A DNA stretch of 64,000 bases from Pseudoflavonifractor sp. AF19-9AC (GTDB lineage: Bacteria > Bacillota > Clostridia > Oscillospirales > Oscillospiraceae): contig NZ_QUGI01000005.1 of the NCBI RefSeq assembly GCF_003478995.1, positions 6,966 to 70,965 on the forward strand. The letters run 5' to 3'. This document shows, one piece after another, positions 26,111 to 34,278 of this stretch. Below the pieces are notes generated by a model, which was not told the origin of the DNA, searched no databases, and was given only the letters and a program-made list of their open reading frames with translations. The position numbers were made by a program, and so were the translations under genes. Numbering within the stretch: the first letter of the stretch is position 1; each line of letters opens with the position of its first letter.

Positions 26111-27754
26111 ATGAAAACCAATTTGAAGCGGCTGATTGCCTTGTTTCTGACTGCGGCAGCCTTAAGTTCTCTGGCAGCCTGCGGTTCACCCAGCTCCAGC
26201 GGATCTCAGGGAAGTTCCGGCAGTACGAGTTCCGGTGACGGTACTCTGGCAGAAGAGCAGAAGATCGTTTATAACTGCGTGGAGTCCAGCTCCTATGACC
26301 CCATTCGGGATGAGCAGACCGGAGAGACGGTTGCTCAGATGTTTGAGGGCGTGTATTGCTGGGATCAGGGCGAACTGGTTCTTGGCCAGGGCAAGAGCGT
26401 GGAAGTATCGGAAGATGGCCTTACCTATACCATCACGCTGAGAGACGACATCTATTGGAGCGATGGTGAGCCCGTCACCTCGGACGACTTCATTTATTCC
26501 TGGATGCGGGAGCTGGATCCCAACACCGCGGCCAAGTACGTGAACAATCTGTACTGCATTGAGAACGCCCAGGCCTATAACAGCGGTGAGTGCGACGCTT
26601 CTGAAGTTGGAATTAAAAAGGTAGACGACAAGGTGTTTACCGTTACCCTTTCCGCTCCCTCTGTCTGCTTTGAGGAGCTGCTTGCGTTTAAGTGCTACCT
26701 GCCGGTGCGTCAGGACATCGTGGAGACTTATGGCGAGTCCTGGTCTCTGAGTCCTGAGACCTGCATTGGCAATGGTCCCTTTAAGATGGTTTCCTATACT
26801 CCGGCTGAGAAGATGGTTCTCCAGAAGAACGAGCATTACTACGGAGCCGACGATATCATCATTGAGGAGCTGGAGATCCGCTTTATCACCGAGTCTTCCG
26901 TGGAGCAGATTGCCTATGAGACCGGCGATATTCAGATCGCGGTCAAGCCTACCGCCGAAACCTGCCAGAAGTATTCGGATGAGGCCACTTATCTGACCAA
27001 GCTTTCTACCATGTGGCTGGTGGTGGATTGCCAGGATGATGTGCTTCAGGATCCCCGTGTGCGTCAGGCACTGTCCATGGCCATTGATCGCCAGGCCCTG
27101 TGCGATATGCTGGGCGGCGGAGAGACGCCTGCCTACAGCATCGTACCCAAGACCGAGATGGATTACAGTGCCGACGAGTACTTTGTAGACGTGTACGACC
27201 CCTATTTCTCCGAGAGCGTCGAGGAGGCCCAGGCCCTTCTGGCCGAGGCAGGCTACCCCGACGGCGCGGGCTTCCCGGAGATCAGCTACGGCACCAGCAG
27301 CGGCACGGAATATGAGAATGTGGCCCAGGCAATCTGCGCCATGTGGAAACAGAATCTGGGCATTACCTGTAACATCCAGGTTGAGGATTCCTCTGCATTT
27401 ATTTCCCACCGCAAGGAGCAGGGTTACTTCGATGTGGCTCGCTACACCATGGCCGGTTCCTATTCCGATCCCATCGTTCCCCTGGCCCTGTACGGCAGCA
27501 CCGACAGCGCCAATGACTCCCACTATGCAAACCCCGAGTACGACGCTCTGCTGGAACAGGCCCGGGCCGAGGGTGACATGGACAAGAAGTTTGATCTGTA
27601 TCACCAGCTGGATCAGATGCTGACTGAGGATGCTGCGGTGATTCCTCTGTACTACCCCAGCTTGAAGTATTTGATTAAGCCGACGGTTCAGGATGTGGGA
27701 ATCAACAGCACCGGCATGCTGGAATTTAAGTCTGCTTACGTCTTAGCGGGCTGA
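26111..27754 (+). CDS. Lipoprotein peptide/solute-binding protein of ABC transporter, copy 1 (OppA/SBP_bac_5)
   Basis: A 547-residue protein with a lipoprotein signal (KRLIALFLTAAALSSLAAC, lipid-modified Cys24) and a Ser/Gly-rich linker. It is an SBP_bac_5 fold of normal length, with the family motif near residues 100-125 (LTYTITLRDDIYWSDGEPVT). It is tethered outside the membrane and delivers ligand to the OppBC-type permease encoded downstream. A second copy at 28147-29790 is close to 90% identical in protein. Changes between copies cluster in a few places (for example CFEELLAFKCYL versus SFEELLAGNSYL), which may alter ligand choice. The operon context suggests a sugar-acid conjugate rather than a peptide, but this is inference. 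Confidence 0.93.
   Translation: MKTNLKRLIALFLTAAALSSLAACGSPSSSGSQGSSGSTSSGDGTLAEEQKIVYNCVESSSYDPIRDEQTGETVAQMFEGVYCWDQGELVLGQGKSVEVSEDGLTYTITLRDDIYWSDGEPVTSDDFIYSWMRELDPNTAAKYVNNLYCIENAQAYNSGECDASEVGIKKVDDKVFTVTLSAPSVCFEELLAFKCYLPVRQDIVETYGESWSLSPETCIGNGPFKMVSYTPAEKMVLQKNEHYYGADDIIIEELEIRFITESSVEQIAYETGDIQIAVKPTAETCQKYSDEATYLTKLSTMWLVVDCQDDVLQDPRVRQALSMAIDRQALCDMLGGGETPAYSIVPKTEMDYSADEYFVDVYDPYFSESVEEAQALLAEAGYPDGAGFPEISYGTSSGTEYENVAQAICAMWKQNLGITCNIQVEDSSAFISHRKEQGYFDVARYTMAGSYSDPIVPLALYGSTDSANDSHYANPEYDALLEQARAEGDMDKKFDLYHQLDQMLTEDAAVIPLYYPSLKYLIKPTVQDVGINSTGMLEFKSAYVLAG
26376..26529 (+). repeat. 154-bp tract identical between the two binding-protein genes
   Basis: Positions 26376-26529 match 28412-28565 base for base, while flanking codons differ, including at synonymous sites. 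The tract encodes the family motif region. Read by eye, it suggests recent gene conversion within the duplicated pair. Confidence 0.8.
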
Positions 27755-27794
27755 AAAAACGGATTAGTCCCCTGTTCATAAACTAACAAGACAG

Positions 27795-27837
27795 ATTCGC
27801 TGTATATGGCAGCCCACTGTATACAGCGAATTTTTAT
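27795..27837 (+). terminator. Hairpin/terminator after binding-protein copy 1
   Basis: ATTCGCTGTATA at 27795-27806 pairs with TATACAGCGAAT at 27820-27831, followed by TTTTTAT. A near-copy follows the second binding-protein gene, so it was duplicated with the gene. In an operon it may act as a partial terminator giving extra binding protein over permease. Confidence 0.8.
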
Positions 27838-28146
27838 ATCTTGAAAATTTCTGCGCTCCTGTATCGTCCGCCGGAGGCCCTTTTAACACTTGGACAAAGG
27901 AAATATGGGGATCCGGTTAGCATTTGCATTTCATAACATCAAACAGCGAGGTTTCTGGAGGCTTTTACTGTGCCCTCTTTTTTCACATTTCGTTAGGAAT
28001 CCACCATGGCCTGCCAAAAGATAGTATTCGGTTTTCAGGCAAGGCATAGTCTCTTTAGGAGACGGCTTGAGAAAGGGGGACAGAACGAGCAGGCACCATA
28101 GTGCGCCCATTGAATGAAATGAGAAGATGAGGAGGAAAGAAAGTCC
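27838..28146 (+). other. Intergenic region between the duplicated binding-protein genes
   Basis: I find no convincing open frame, promoter or repeat in this stretch apart from the GAGGAGGAAAG ribosome site just before ATG 28147. A TCTCTTTAGGAGAC dyad lies near 28050. The segment has no equivalent upstream of copy 1. Confidence 0.5.
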
Positions 28147-29790
28147 ATGAAAACCAATTTGAAGCGACTGATTGCCGTATTCCTGGCCGCGGCAGCCTTA
28201 AGTTCTCTGGCAGCATGCGGTTCACCTGCCTCCAGTGGATCTCAGGGGAGCGCCGGGAGTGCCAGCTCTGGCGAGGGCACCTTGGCAGAGGTGCAGAAGA
28301 TTGTGTACAACTGCGTGGAGTCCAGTTCCTATGACCCCATTCGGGATGATCAGTCAGGAGAAATCGTTGCCCACATGTTTGAGGGTGTGTACTGCTGGGA
28401 TCAGGGCGAATTGGTTCTTGGCCAGGGCAAGAGCGTGGAAGTATCGGAAGATGGCCTTACCTATACCATCACGCTGAGAGACGACATCTATTGGAGCGAT
28501 GGTGAGCCCGTCACCTCGGACGACTTCATTTATTCCTGGATGCGGGAGCTGGATCCCAACACCGCCGCCAAATATGTACACAACCTGTACAGCATCAAGA
28601 ATGCCCAGGCGTACAACAGCGGTGAGTGCGATGCGTCCGAGGTTGGCATTGAAAAGGTGGATGACAAGGTATTTACCGTAACCCTTTCCGCTCCTTCCAT
28701 CAGCTTTGAGGAACTGCTTGCGGGTAATTCCTATCTGCCGGTGCGTCAGGACATCGTGGAGACCTATGGCGAGTCCTGGTCTCTGAAGCCTGAGACCTGT
28801 ATCGGAAATGGTCCCTTTAAGATGGTTTCCTATACTCCGGCTGAGAAGATGGTTCTGCAGAAGAACGAGAATTATTACGGCGTGAACGATATCATTATTG
28901 AGGAGCTGGAGATCCGCTTTATTACCGAGTCTTCCGTGGAGCAAATTGCCTATGAGACCGGTGATATTCAGATCGCGGTCAAGCCCACGGCCGAAACCTG
29001 CCAGAAGTACACGGATGAGGCTACTTATTTGCCCAAACTTGCTACCATGTGGCTGGTGGTGGACTGTCAGGGCGATGTGCTTCAGGATCCTCGTGTGCGT
29101 CAGGCACTGTCCATGGCCATTGATCGTCAGGCTCTGTGCGATATGCTGGGCGGCGGCGAAACGCCTGCGTACAGCATCGTCCCCAAGACGGAGAAGGATT
29201 ACAGTGCCGACGAGTACTTTGTGGATGTGCACGGTCCCTATTTCTCGGAAAATGTTGAGGAAGCGCAGGCCCTTCTGGCCGAGGCGGGCTATCCTGGCGG
29301 CGCGGGCTTCCCGGAGATCAGCTACGGAACCAGCAGCGGAACGGAGTATGAGAATGTAGCCCAGGCAATCTGCGCCATGTGGAAGCAGAATTTGGGCATC
29401 ACCTGCAGCATCCAGGTTGAGGATTCCTCCGCCTTTGTCGCCCACCGCAAGGAGCAGGGCTATTTTGATGTGGCTCGCTACACCATATCCAGCACTTGCT
29501 CCGATCCCATTATTCCCTTGGCTCTGTACGGCAGCACCGACAGCAACAATGACTCTCATTATGCCAACGCTGAGTACGATGCATTGCTGGATCAGGCCCG
29601 GGCAGAAGGCGATGTAGGCAAGCGGTTTGATCTGTATCACCAGCTGGATCAGACGCTGATTGAGGATGCCGCAGTGATTCCTCTGTATTATCCCAGTTTG
29701 AAGTACCTGATTAAGCCGACAGTTCAGGATGTGGGAATCAGCAGCACCGGCATGCTGGAGTTTAAGTCCGCTTACGTCTTGGCGGGCTAA
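28147..29790 (+). CDS. Lipoprotein peptide/solute-binding protein of ABC transporter, copy 2 (OppA/SBP_bac_5)
   Basis: A 547-residue tandem paralogue of the protein encoded at 26111-27754, with the same length, the same lipobox (SLAAC) and the same SBP_bac_5 layout. GAGGAGGAAAG lies shortly before ATG 28147. Differences from copy 1 include ISFEELLAGNSYL, NYYGVNDII and YTISSTCSDPIIP, scattered through the predicted ligand lobes. It presumably feeds the same permease. Keeping two full-length intact copies suggests either dosage or a shifted ligand range. Confidence 0.93.
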   Translation: MKTNLKRLIAVFLAAAALSSLAACGSPASSGSQGSAGSASSGEGTLAEVQKIVYNCVESSSYDPIRDDQSGEIVAHMFEGVYCWDQGELVLGQGKSVEVSEDGLTYTITLRDDIYWSDGEPVTSDDFIYSWMRELDPNTAAKYVHNLYSIKNAQAYNSGECDASEVGIEKVDDKVFTVTLSAPSISFEELLAGNSYLPVRQDIVETYGESWSLKPETCIGNGPFKMVSYTPAEKMVLQKNENYYGVNDIIIEELEIRFITESSVEQIAYETGDIQIAVKPTAETCQKYTDEATYLPKLATMWLVVDCQGDVLQDPRVRQALSMAIDRQALCDMLGGGETPAYSIVPKTEKDYSADEYFVDVHGPYFSENVEEAQALLAEAGYPGGAGFPEISYGTSSGTEYENVAQAICAMWKQNLGITCSIQVEDSSAFVAHRKEQGYFDVARYTISSTCSDPIIPLALYGSTDSNNDSHYANAEYDALLDQARAEGDVGKRFDLYHQLDQTLIEDAAVIPLYYPSLKYLIKPTVQDVGISSTGMLEFKSAYVLAG

Positions 29791-29832
29791 CAAAAAACAG
29801 GGCGGTTCCCTGTTCATAAGCTAAAAAAACAG

Positions 29833-29876
29833 ATTCGCTGTATACGGCAGCCTACTGTATGCAGCGAATTTTTATT
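29833..29876 (+). terminator. Hairpin/terminator after binding-protein copy 2
   Basis: ATTCGCTGTATAC at 29833-29845 pairs with GTATGCAGCGAAT at 29857-29869 (one mismatch), followed by a TTTTTATTT tail. It is a duplicate of the 27795 hairpin. It lies about 30 bases before the permease gene, so some read-through is likely needed for the permease and ATPases. Confidence 0.78.
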
Positions 29877-29904
29877 TCTAGAGAATCAAGGAGGAAACGA
29901 CCAG

Positions 29905-30825
29905 ATGGTCAAATACGTACTCAAGCGTATTTTGATGGGTGTTTTGACCATTTTTATCCTGGCGTCCGTGGCGTTTTTGATGATCCGTATCGTCCCCGGC
30001 GGTCCTTTTGACGCCGATGTGGCGGAGATGTCGGAAGAGGCATATCGGAACCTGGAAATGAAATATGGCCTGGATAAACCCCTTTACGTTCAATACGCGG
30101 TATTCATGACAAACTTGCTGCACGGAGACCTGGGAGAGTCGCTTCAGTACACCGGTACGCCGGTGGCCGATTTGATCGGCCGGGGAATCGGCGCCACCGC
30201 CCGTTTGGCCACCTGCGCTTTGATTTTTTCCGTGGCGGTGGGGCTGGCTTTGGGAATCAGTGCATCCCTGAGACCGGACAGCGGGCTGGACCGATTTTGT
30301 ACCGCGCTGTCCACCATCGGTGTTTCACTGCCCAACTACGTAGTCGCCATTGCGCTCATGTATGTGTTTGCGCAAAAGCTTCAATGGGTACCGGTTACCG
30401 GATTGGACAGCTATAAAAGCTATTTCCTTCCGGTCATAGCGCTTTCACTTAATCCCATTGCCCATCTGACAAAGCTGTCCAAAACCAGCATGATTGATGC
30501 GTTGAATCAGGATTATGTGGTGCTGGCCCGGGCCAAAGGAATGCGGACTGGCAGAGTGGTGTGTCTCCATGCGCTGAAAAATGCGCTGCTGCCGGTGATT
30601 ACTTACATTGGTCCCCTGATTTCTTCCCTGATGATTGGCAGCTTTGTGGTGGAAAACATGTTTACCATCCCCGGAATCGGCAAAATGCTGGCTACCAGCA
30701 TTACCATGCGGGACTATACCACATTGACGGGAATGGTCATCTTTTACGGAACCACAGTAATCGTGATTGGAATCATTGTGGATCTGATATATGTGCTGAT
30801 CGATCCGCGGGTCAAATACGAATAG
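29905..30825 (+). CDS. ABC transporter permease, OppB/DppB type
   Basis: A 306-residue integral membrane protein; AAGGAGG precedes ATG 29905. It has the usual six-helix pattern. The N-terminal signature is RILMGVLTIFILASVAFLMI, and the coupling-loop region is DYVVLARAKGMRTGRVV followed by ENMFTIPGIGKML, the BPD_transp_1 EAA-type motif of OppB. It forms the translocation pore with the OppC-type protein encoded next. Confidence 0.95.
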   Translation: MVKYVLKRILMGVLTIFILASVAFLMIRIVPGGPFDADVAEMSEEAYRNLEMKYGLDKPLYVQYAVFMTNLLHGDLGESLQYTGTPVADLIGRGIGATARLATCALIFSVAVGLALGISASLRPDSGLDRFCTALSTIGVSLPNYVVAIALMYVFAQKLQWVPVTGLDSYKSYFLPVIALSLNPIAHLTKLSKTSMIDALNQDYVVLARAKGMRTGRVVCLHALKNALLPVITYIGPLISSLMIGSFVVENMFTIPGIGKMLATSITMRDYTTLTGMVIFYGTTVIVIGIIVDLIYVLIDPRVKYE

Positions 30826-30838
30826 GAGGGACGGTAAC

Positions 30839-31810
30839 TTGCGAAGCAATGTGAAGACAATCCAAGTGCGAAATTCCGAACTGGAACAACAGCCGGTTAT
30901 CATCTCGCCGGACCTGCTGGAGCATTTGGATGACACCGAAAAAGATCGGGAATTTATTGCCATGGAGTCCCGTACATTTTTGCAGGACGCCTGGAGAAAG
31001 TTCAAGAAAAACAAATTGGCCATGTTTGGTGCCGGATTCCTGGCTGTATTTGTGTTGATCATTATTTTTGGCCCTATGGTGTCCCCTTGGACCTATGACG
31101 GAATTGACCTGTCAAATATGAACAAGGGGCCGTCTATGGAGCACCTGTTCGGTACGGATGCCCTGGGCCGTGATGTGTTTGTTCGGGTCCTTTACGGCGG
31201 CCGGATCAGCCTGACGGTGGGCTTTGTGTCGGCACTTCTGAATTTGATCATCGGCACTCTGTACGGCGGTACAGCGGCCTACATAGGCGGGCGGGCCGAC
31301 CAGATCATGATGCGGTTTGTGGACATTGTCTATTCCATCCCTACCATGCTTTATGTGCTGCTGATCACCATGGTCTTTGGCAGCAGCCTGGGTACGGTGA
31401 TTGCCGCCATAGCAATCAGCAGCTGGGCCAGCATGGCGCGAATCGTTCGCTCCCAGGTACTGACCCTGAAGGAGCAGGAGTTTACCCTGGCAGCACAGGC
31501 CCTGGGCGCAAGCGGAAAGCGGATCCTGGTAAAATATCTGCTGCTCAACTCGGTTGGTCCCATTATTGTTACCGCCACGCTGAATGTGCCCACTGCTGTG
31601 TTTTCGGAAGCCTTCCTGAGCTTTGTGGGTTGCGGCGTTGCCATTCCCATGGCCAGCTGGGGCACGCTCTCCAGTGATGCTCTGTCCAATGTCTCCACCT
31701 ATCCCTATCAGCTGTTCTTCCCGGTGGCGGCAATTTGCCTGAGCATGTTTGCCCTGAATTTTATTGGTGACGGACTGAGCAGTGCGTTCGATCCCCGGCG
31801 GAACAAGTAG
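30839..31810 (+). CDS. ABC transporter permease, OppC/DppC type
   Basis: A 323-residue membrane protein that begins at TTG 30839, 9 bases after AGGAGG (30824-30829). It has an OppC_N region (DAWRKFKKNKLAMFGAGFL), HLFGTDALGRDVFVRVLYGG and the EAA-type loop EFTLAAQALGASGKRILVKY. It pairs with the OppB-type permease. The OppD gene follows after 9 bases. Confidence 0.95.
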   Translation: MRSNVKTIQVRNSELEQQPVIISPDLLEHLDDTEKDREFIAMESRTFLQDAWRKFKKNKLAMFGAGFLAVFVLIIIFGPMVSPWTYDGIDLSNMNKGPSMEHLFGTDALGRDVFVRVLYGGRISLTVGFVSALLNLIIGTLYGGTAAYIGGRADQIMMRFVDIVYSIPTMLYVLLITMVFGSSLGTVIAAIAISSWASMARIVRSQVLTLKEQEFTLAAQALGASGKRILVKYLLLNSVGPIIVTATLNVPTAVFSEAFLSFVGCGVAIPMASWGTLSSDALSNVSTYPYQLFFPVAAICLSMFALNFIGDGLSSAFDPRRNK

Positions 31811-31819
31811 GAGGTCACT

Positions 31820-32872
31820 ATGTATGTGTTAGAAGTTGAACATCTCCGGTCGTTCTTCAACACCGAAAACGGAGTGGTCCGTCCTGTGCGGGACGTCTCC
31901 TTCAAGGTAGAACAGGGAGAAGTGCTGGGGATCGTAGGAGAATCCGGCTCTGGAAAGAGCGTCACCATGTTTTCTGTCATGGGTCTGTTGGCGAAAAATG
32001 GCTATGTTGGCCAGGGCCGGGTAACATTTGACGGCGAGACGTTGCTGGATCTGCATCCGGAAACGGACGAAGTGGATTTGCAGACGCTGCGCAATGTAAA
32101 AGCAAACTACGAAAAGCACTTGCAGGATATTCGGGGCAAGGACATTGGAATGATTTTTCAGGACCCCATGACCTATCTGAACCCGCTTCTGACGGTGGGG
32201 TTCCAGATGTCAGAAGGACTGAAGCGGTATTTTCACCTGTCCAATGCGGAGTGCCGGGCGCGCAACATCGAGATGCTGGAGCTGGTAGGCATTACCAACG
32301 CGGAAAAGCGGCTGTCCCAGTATCCCTTCGAACTTTCGGGCGGCATGCGGCAGCGGATTATGATCGCCATGGCGCTGAACAGCAAGCCCAAGCTGCTGAT
32401 TGCCGATGAGCCCACCACGGCACTGGACGTCACCATTCAGGCTCAGATTTTGGAGCTGATGCAGTCGCTGCAGAAAAAGATCGGGATGTCCATCATTTTG
32501 ATTACCCACGACCTGGGCGTGGTAGCCTCCATGTGTACCCACATTATCATTATGTACGGCGGGCAGATCATGGAAGAAGGCTCGGACATGGATATTTTTT
32601 ACCGGGCCCGGCATCCGTACACCGAGGGCCTGCTGAACTCTGTGGCGACCTGTGACAATGAGCTGGGCGGCAAGCGCAAACTGGAGCCCATCCCCGGCAG
32701 TCCGCCGGACCTGCGTAAGCCGCCCCAGGGCTGTGCATTTGTGGACCGCTGTAAGTATGCCATGAAGATCTGCAAGGCCCACGAGCCGCCGGTTGTGACT
32801 CTGTCTGATACACACAGCTGCAAGTGCTGGCGCTGCCATCCTGAAGTTATGGCGATGGAGCAGGAGGGATGA
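31820..32872 (+). CDS. ABC transporter ATP-binding protein, OppD/DppD type
   Basis: A 350-residue ATPase; AGGAGG is at 31808-31813. It has Walker A GESGSGKS, the ABC signature LSGGMRQR, Walker B LLIADEPTTALD and the H-loop ITHD. The C-terminal oligopeptide extension carries cysteines (GCAFVDRC, then CKCWRC), as is common in OppD/DppD proteins that bind an iron-sulfur cluster. It powers import together with the OppF-type ATPase encoded two bases downstream. Confidence 0.95.
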   Translation: MYVLEVEHLRSFFNTENGVVRPVRDVSFKVEQGEVLGIVGESGSGKSVTMFSVMGLLAKNGYVGQGRVTFDGETLLDLHPETDEVDLQTLRNVKANYEKHLQDIRGKDIGMIFQDPMTYLNPLLTVGFQMSEGLKRYFHLSNAECRARNIEMLELVGITNAEKRLSQYPFELSGGMRQRIMIAMALNSKPKLLIADEPTTALDVTIQAQILELMQSLQKKIGMSIILITHDLGVVASMCTHIIIMYGGQIMEEGSDMDIFYRARHPYTEGLLNSVATCDNELGGKRKLEPIPGSPPDLRKPPQGCAFVDRCKYAMKICKAHEPPVVTLSDTHSCKCWRCHPEVMAMEQEG

Positions 32873-32873
32873 T

Positions 32874-33848
32874 ATGGCAGACAATATTCTGGAAATTCAG
32901 GATTTAAAGAAGTACTTTCCCGTAAAAAGCCGAAAGATTTTCAGCAGAGAACGACAGGTGGTCCATGCGGTGGACGGAGTCTCCTTTGGCATACGCCGGG
33001 GCGAGGTGCTGGGACTGGTTGGAGAATCCGGCTGCGGCAAGACCACGCTGGGCCGCACAGCGGTCCGCCTTTACAAACCCACCGGAGGAAAAATTTTCTT
33101 TGATGGGCAGGATATTACCAACGCCAGCAACCGGGAGCTCATTCCGGTGAAAAAGAAGATGCAGATCATCTTCCAGGACCCTTACGCGTCGTTGAATCCT
33201 CGTCTGACCATTGGAGATATCATCAGCGAACCCATGCGCATCCACCATATTGGGACAAAGGCGGAGCAGGAGGAGCGTGTACAGGAGCTGCTGAACGTGG
33301 TCGGGCTCAAGCCGGATCACATTCGCCGCTATCCCAATGAGTTTTCCGGCGGACAGCGTCAGCGCGTGGGAATTGCCAGAGCGCTGGCCGTCAATCCCTC
33401 CTTCATCATGTGCGATGAGCCCATCTCTGCGTTGGACGTGTCCATTCAGGCACAGATTATCAACATGCTGGAGGAATTGCGGGACAAATTAAATCTTACC
33501 TATTTGTTTGTCGCCCATGACCTGTCCATGGTGCGCCATATCAGCGACCGAATCTGCGTGATGTATTTGGGCAACATGGTGGAATGCGGACCCAGCGAAG
33601 AGGTTTACACCCACCCCATGCACCCCTATACCAAGGCGCTTCTTTCGGCGGTTCCCATTCCGGACCCCATCCGCACCAGAGAGCAGAAACGCACCCTTTT
33701 GGAAGGGGAAATCCCCAGCCCCATCAACCCGCCCAAAGGCTGCCCCTTCTGCACCCGGTGTACCTGCAAGGAAAAAATCTGCATGGAGGTAAAGCCGCCG
33801 GTCAAAGAGGTGGACGGACGCCAGATTGCCTGTCACCTGTTCCCCTGA
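32874..33848 (+). CDS. ABC transporter ATP-binding protein, OppF/DppF type
   Basis: A 324-residue ATPase beginning at ATG 32874, right after the OppD stop. It has Walker A GESGCGKT, signature [15 protein letters not shown], Walker [13 protein letters not shown] and H-loop VAHD. The C-terminal extension has a [15 protein letters not shown] cysteine cluster. It is the last gene of the operon; a terminator lies at 33967-34002. Confidence 0.95.
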   Translation: MADNILEIQDLKKYFPVKSRKIFSRERQVVHAVDGVSFGIRRGEVLGLVGESGCGKTTLGRTAVRLYKPTGGKIFFDGQDITNASNRELIPVKKKMQIIFQDPYASLNPRLTIGDIISEPMRIHHIGTKAEQEERVQELLNVVGLKPDHIRRYPNEFSGGQRQRVGIARALAVNPSFIMCDEPISALDVSIQAQIINMLEELRDKLNLTYLFVAHDLSMVRHISDRICVMYLGNMVECGPSEEVYTHPMHPYTKALLSAVPIPDPIRTREQKRTLLEGEIPSPINPPKGCPFCTRCTCKEKICMEVKPPVKEVDGRQIACHLFP

Positions 33849-33966
33849 AGCTGGCCCAATGCCATCCGCCGGGCCGACGCCTGCGCTGCTGGTCCTTCCC
33901 CCGGCGGCTGGAATTGGCATCCGACCGAGCCCTGGCGAAGAAGAAAGCAAACCGAATTTCTGAGTA

Positions 33967-34002
33967 AAGTCTGTACTGCCAAGAAGCAGTACAGACTTTT
34001 TT
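33967..34002 (+). terminator. Rho-independent terminator of the ulaG-ABC operon
   Basis: AAGTCTGTACTGC at 33967-33979 pairs exactly with GCAGTACAGACTT at 33986-33998, followed by TTTT. Confidence 0.92.
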
Positions 34003-34209
34003 GCAGAAAAACGGAAAAAGAATTTTTGGGGCCGGCTGGCTGAGGAGCATTATGACGTGGGAAAGAAAGGGCAAAGTGCTGGATGGAGGAAGCGGAGTAA
34101 AAGAGACTGTGAGAGTCGGGCAAAGGCTCCAGAATATGGGGAGGACATGGTTCGATAATTCAATATTCTTACCATAATTTTATGCGATTTTTAAGTATGC
34201 CTTTCCCTC
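34003..34209. other. Intergenic region upstream of the oxidoreductase operon
   Basis: Together with 33849-33966 this is a gap of about 430 bases without a supported gene. I see only the terminator at 33967-34002 and the promoter/operator at 34210-34231. Confidence 0.5.
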
Positions 34210-34231
34210 TAGCACAGTAGTGTGCTATAAT
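34210..34231 (+). promoter_or_regulatory. Extended -10 promoter overlapped by a palindromic operator
   Basis: TATAAT at 34226-34231 has an upstream TG at 34223-34224 (extended -10) and a poor -35. TAGCACA at 34210-34216, GTAG, then TGTGCTA at 34221-34227 form a perfect 7-bp dyad running into the -10. A protein bound there would block RNA polymerase, so this is a likely operator for the oxidoreductase operon. Confidence 0.7.
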
Positions 34232-34278
34232 CTCCAAAAAAGCTGGGCCAGAACCGAATGGGGAAGGAGGGGCTGGAA

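Noticed and set aside
19424..33848. A complete L-ascorbate utilisation (ula) operon
   Set aside because: UlaABC and UlaD are not present in the window, so naming it an ascorbate operon would overstate the evidence.
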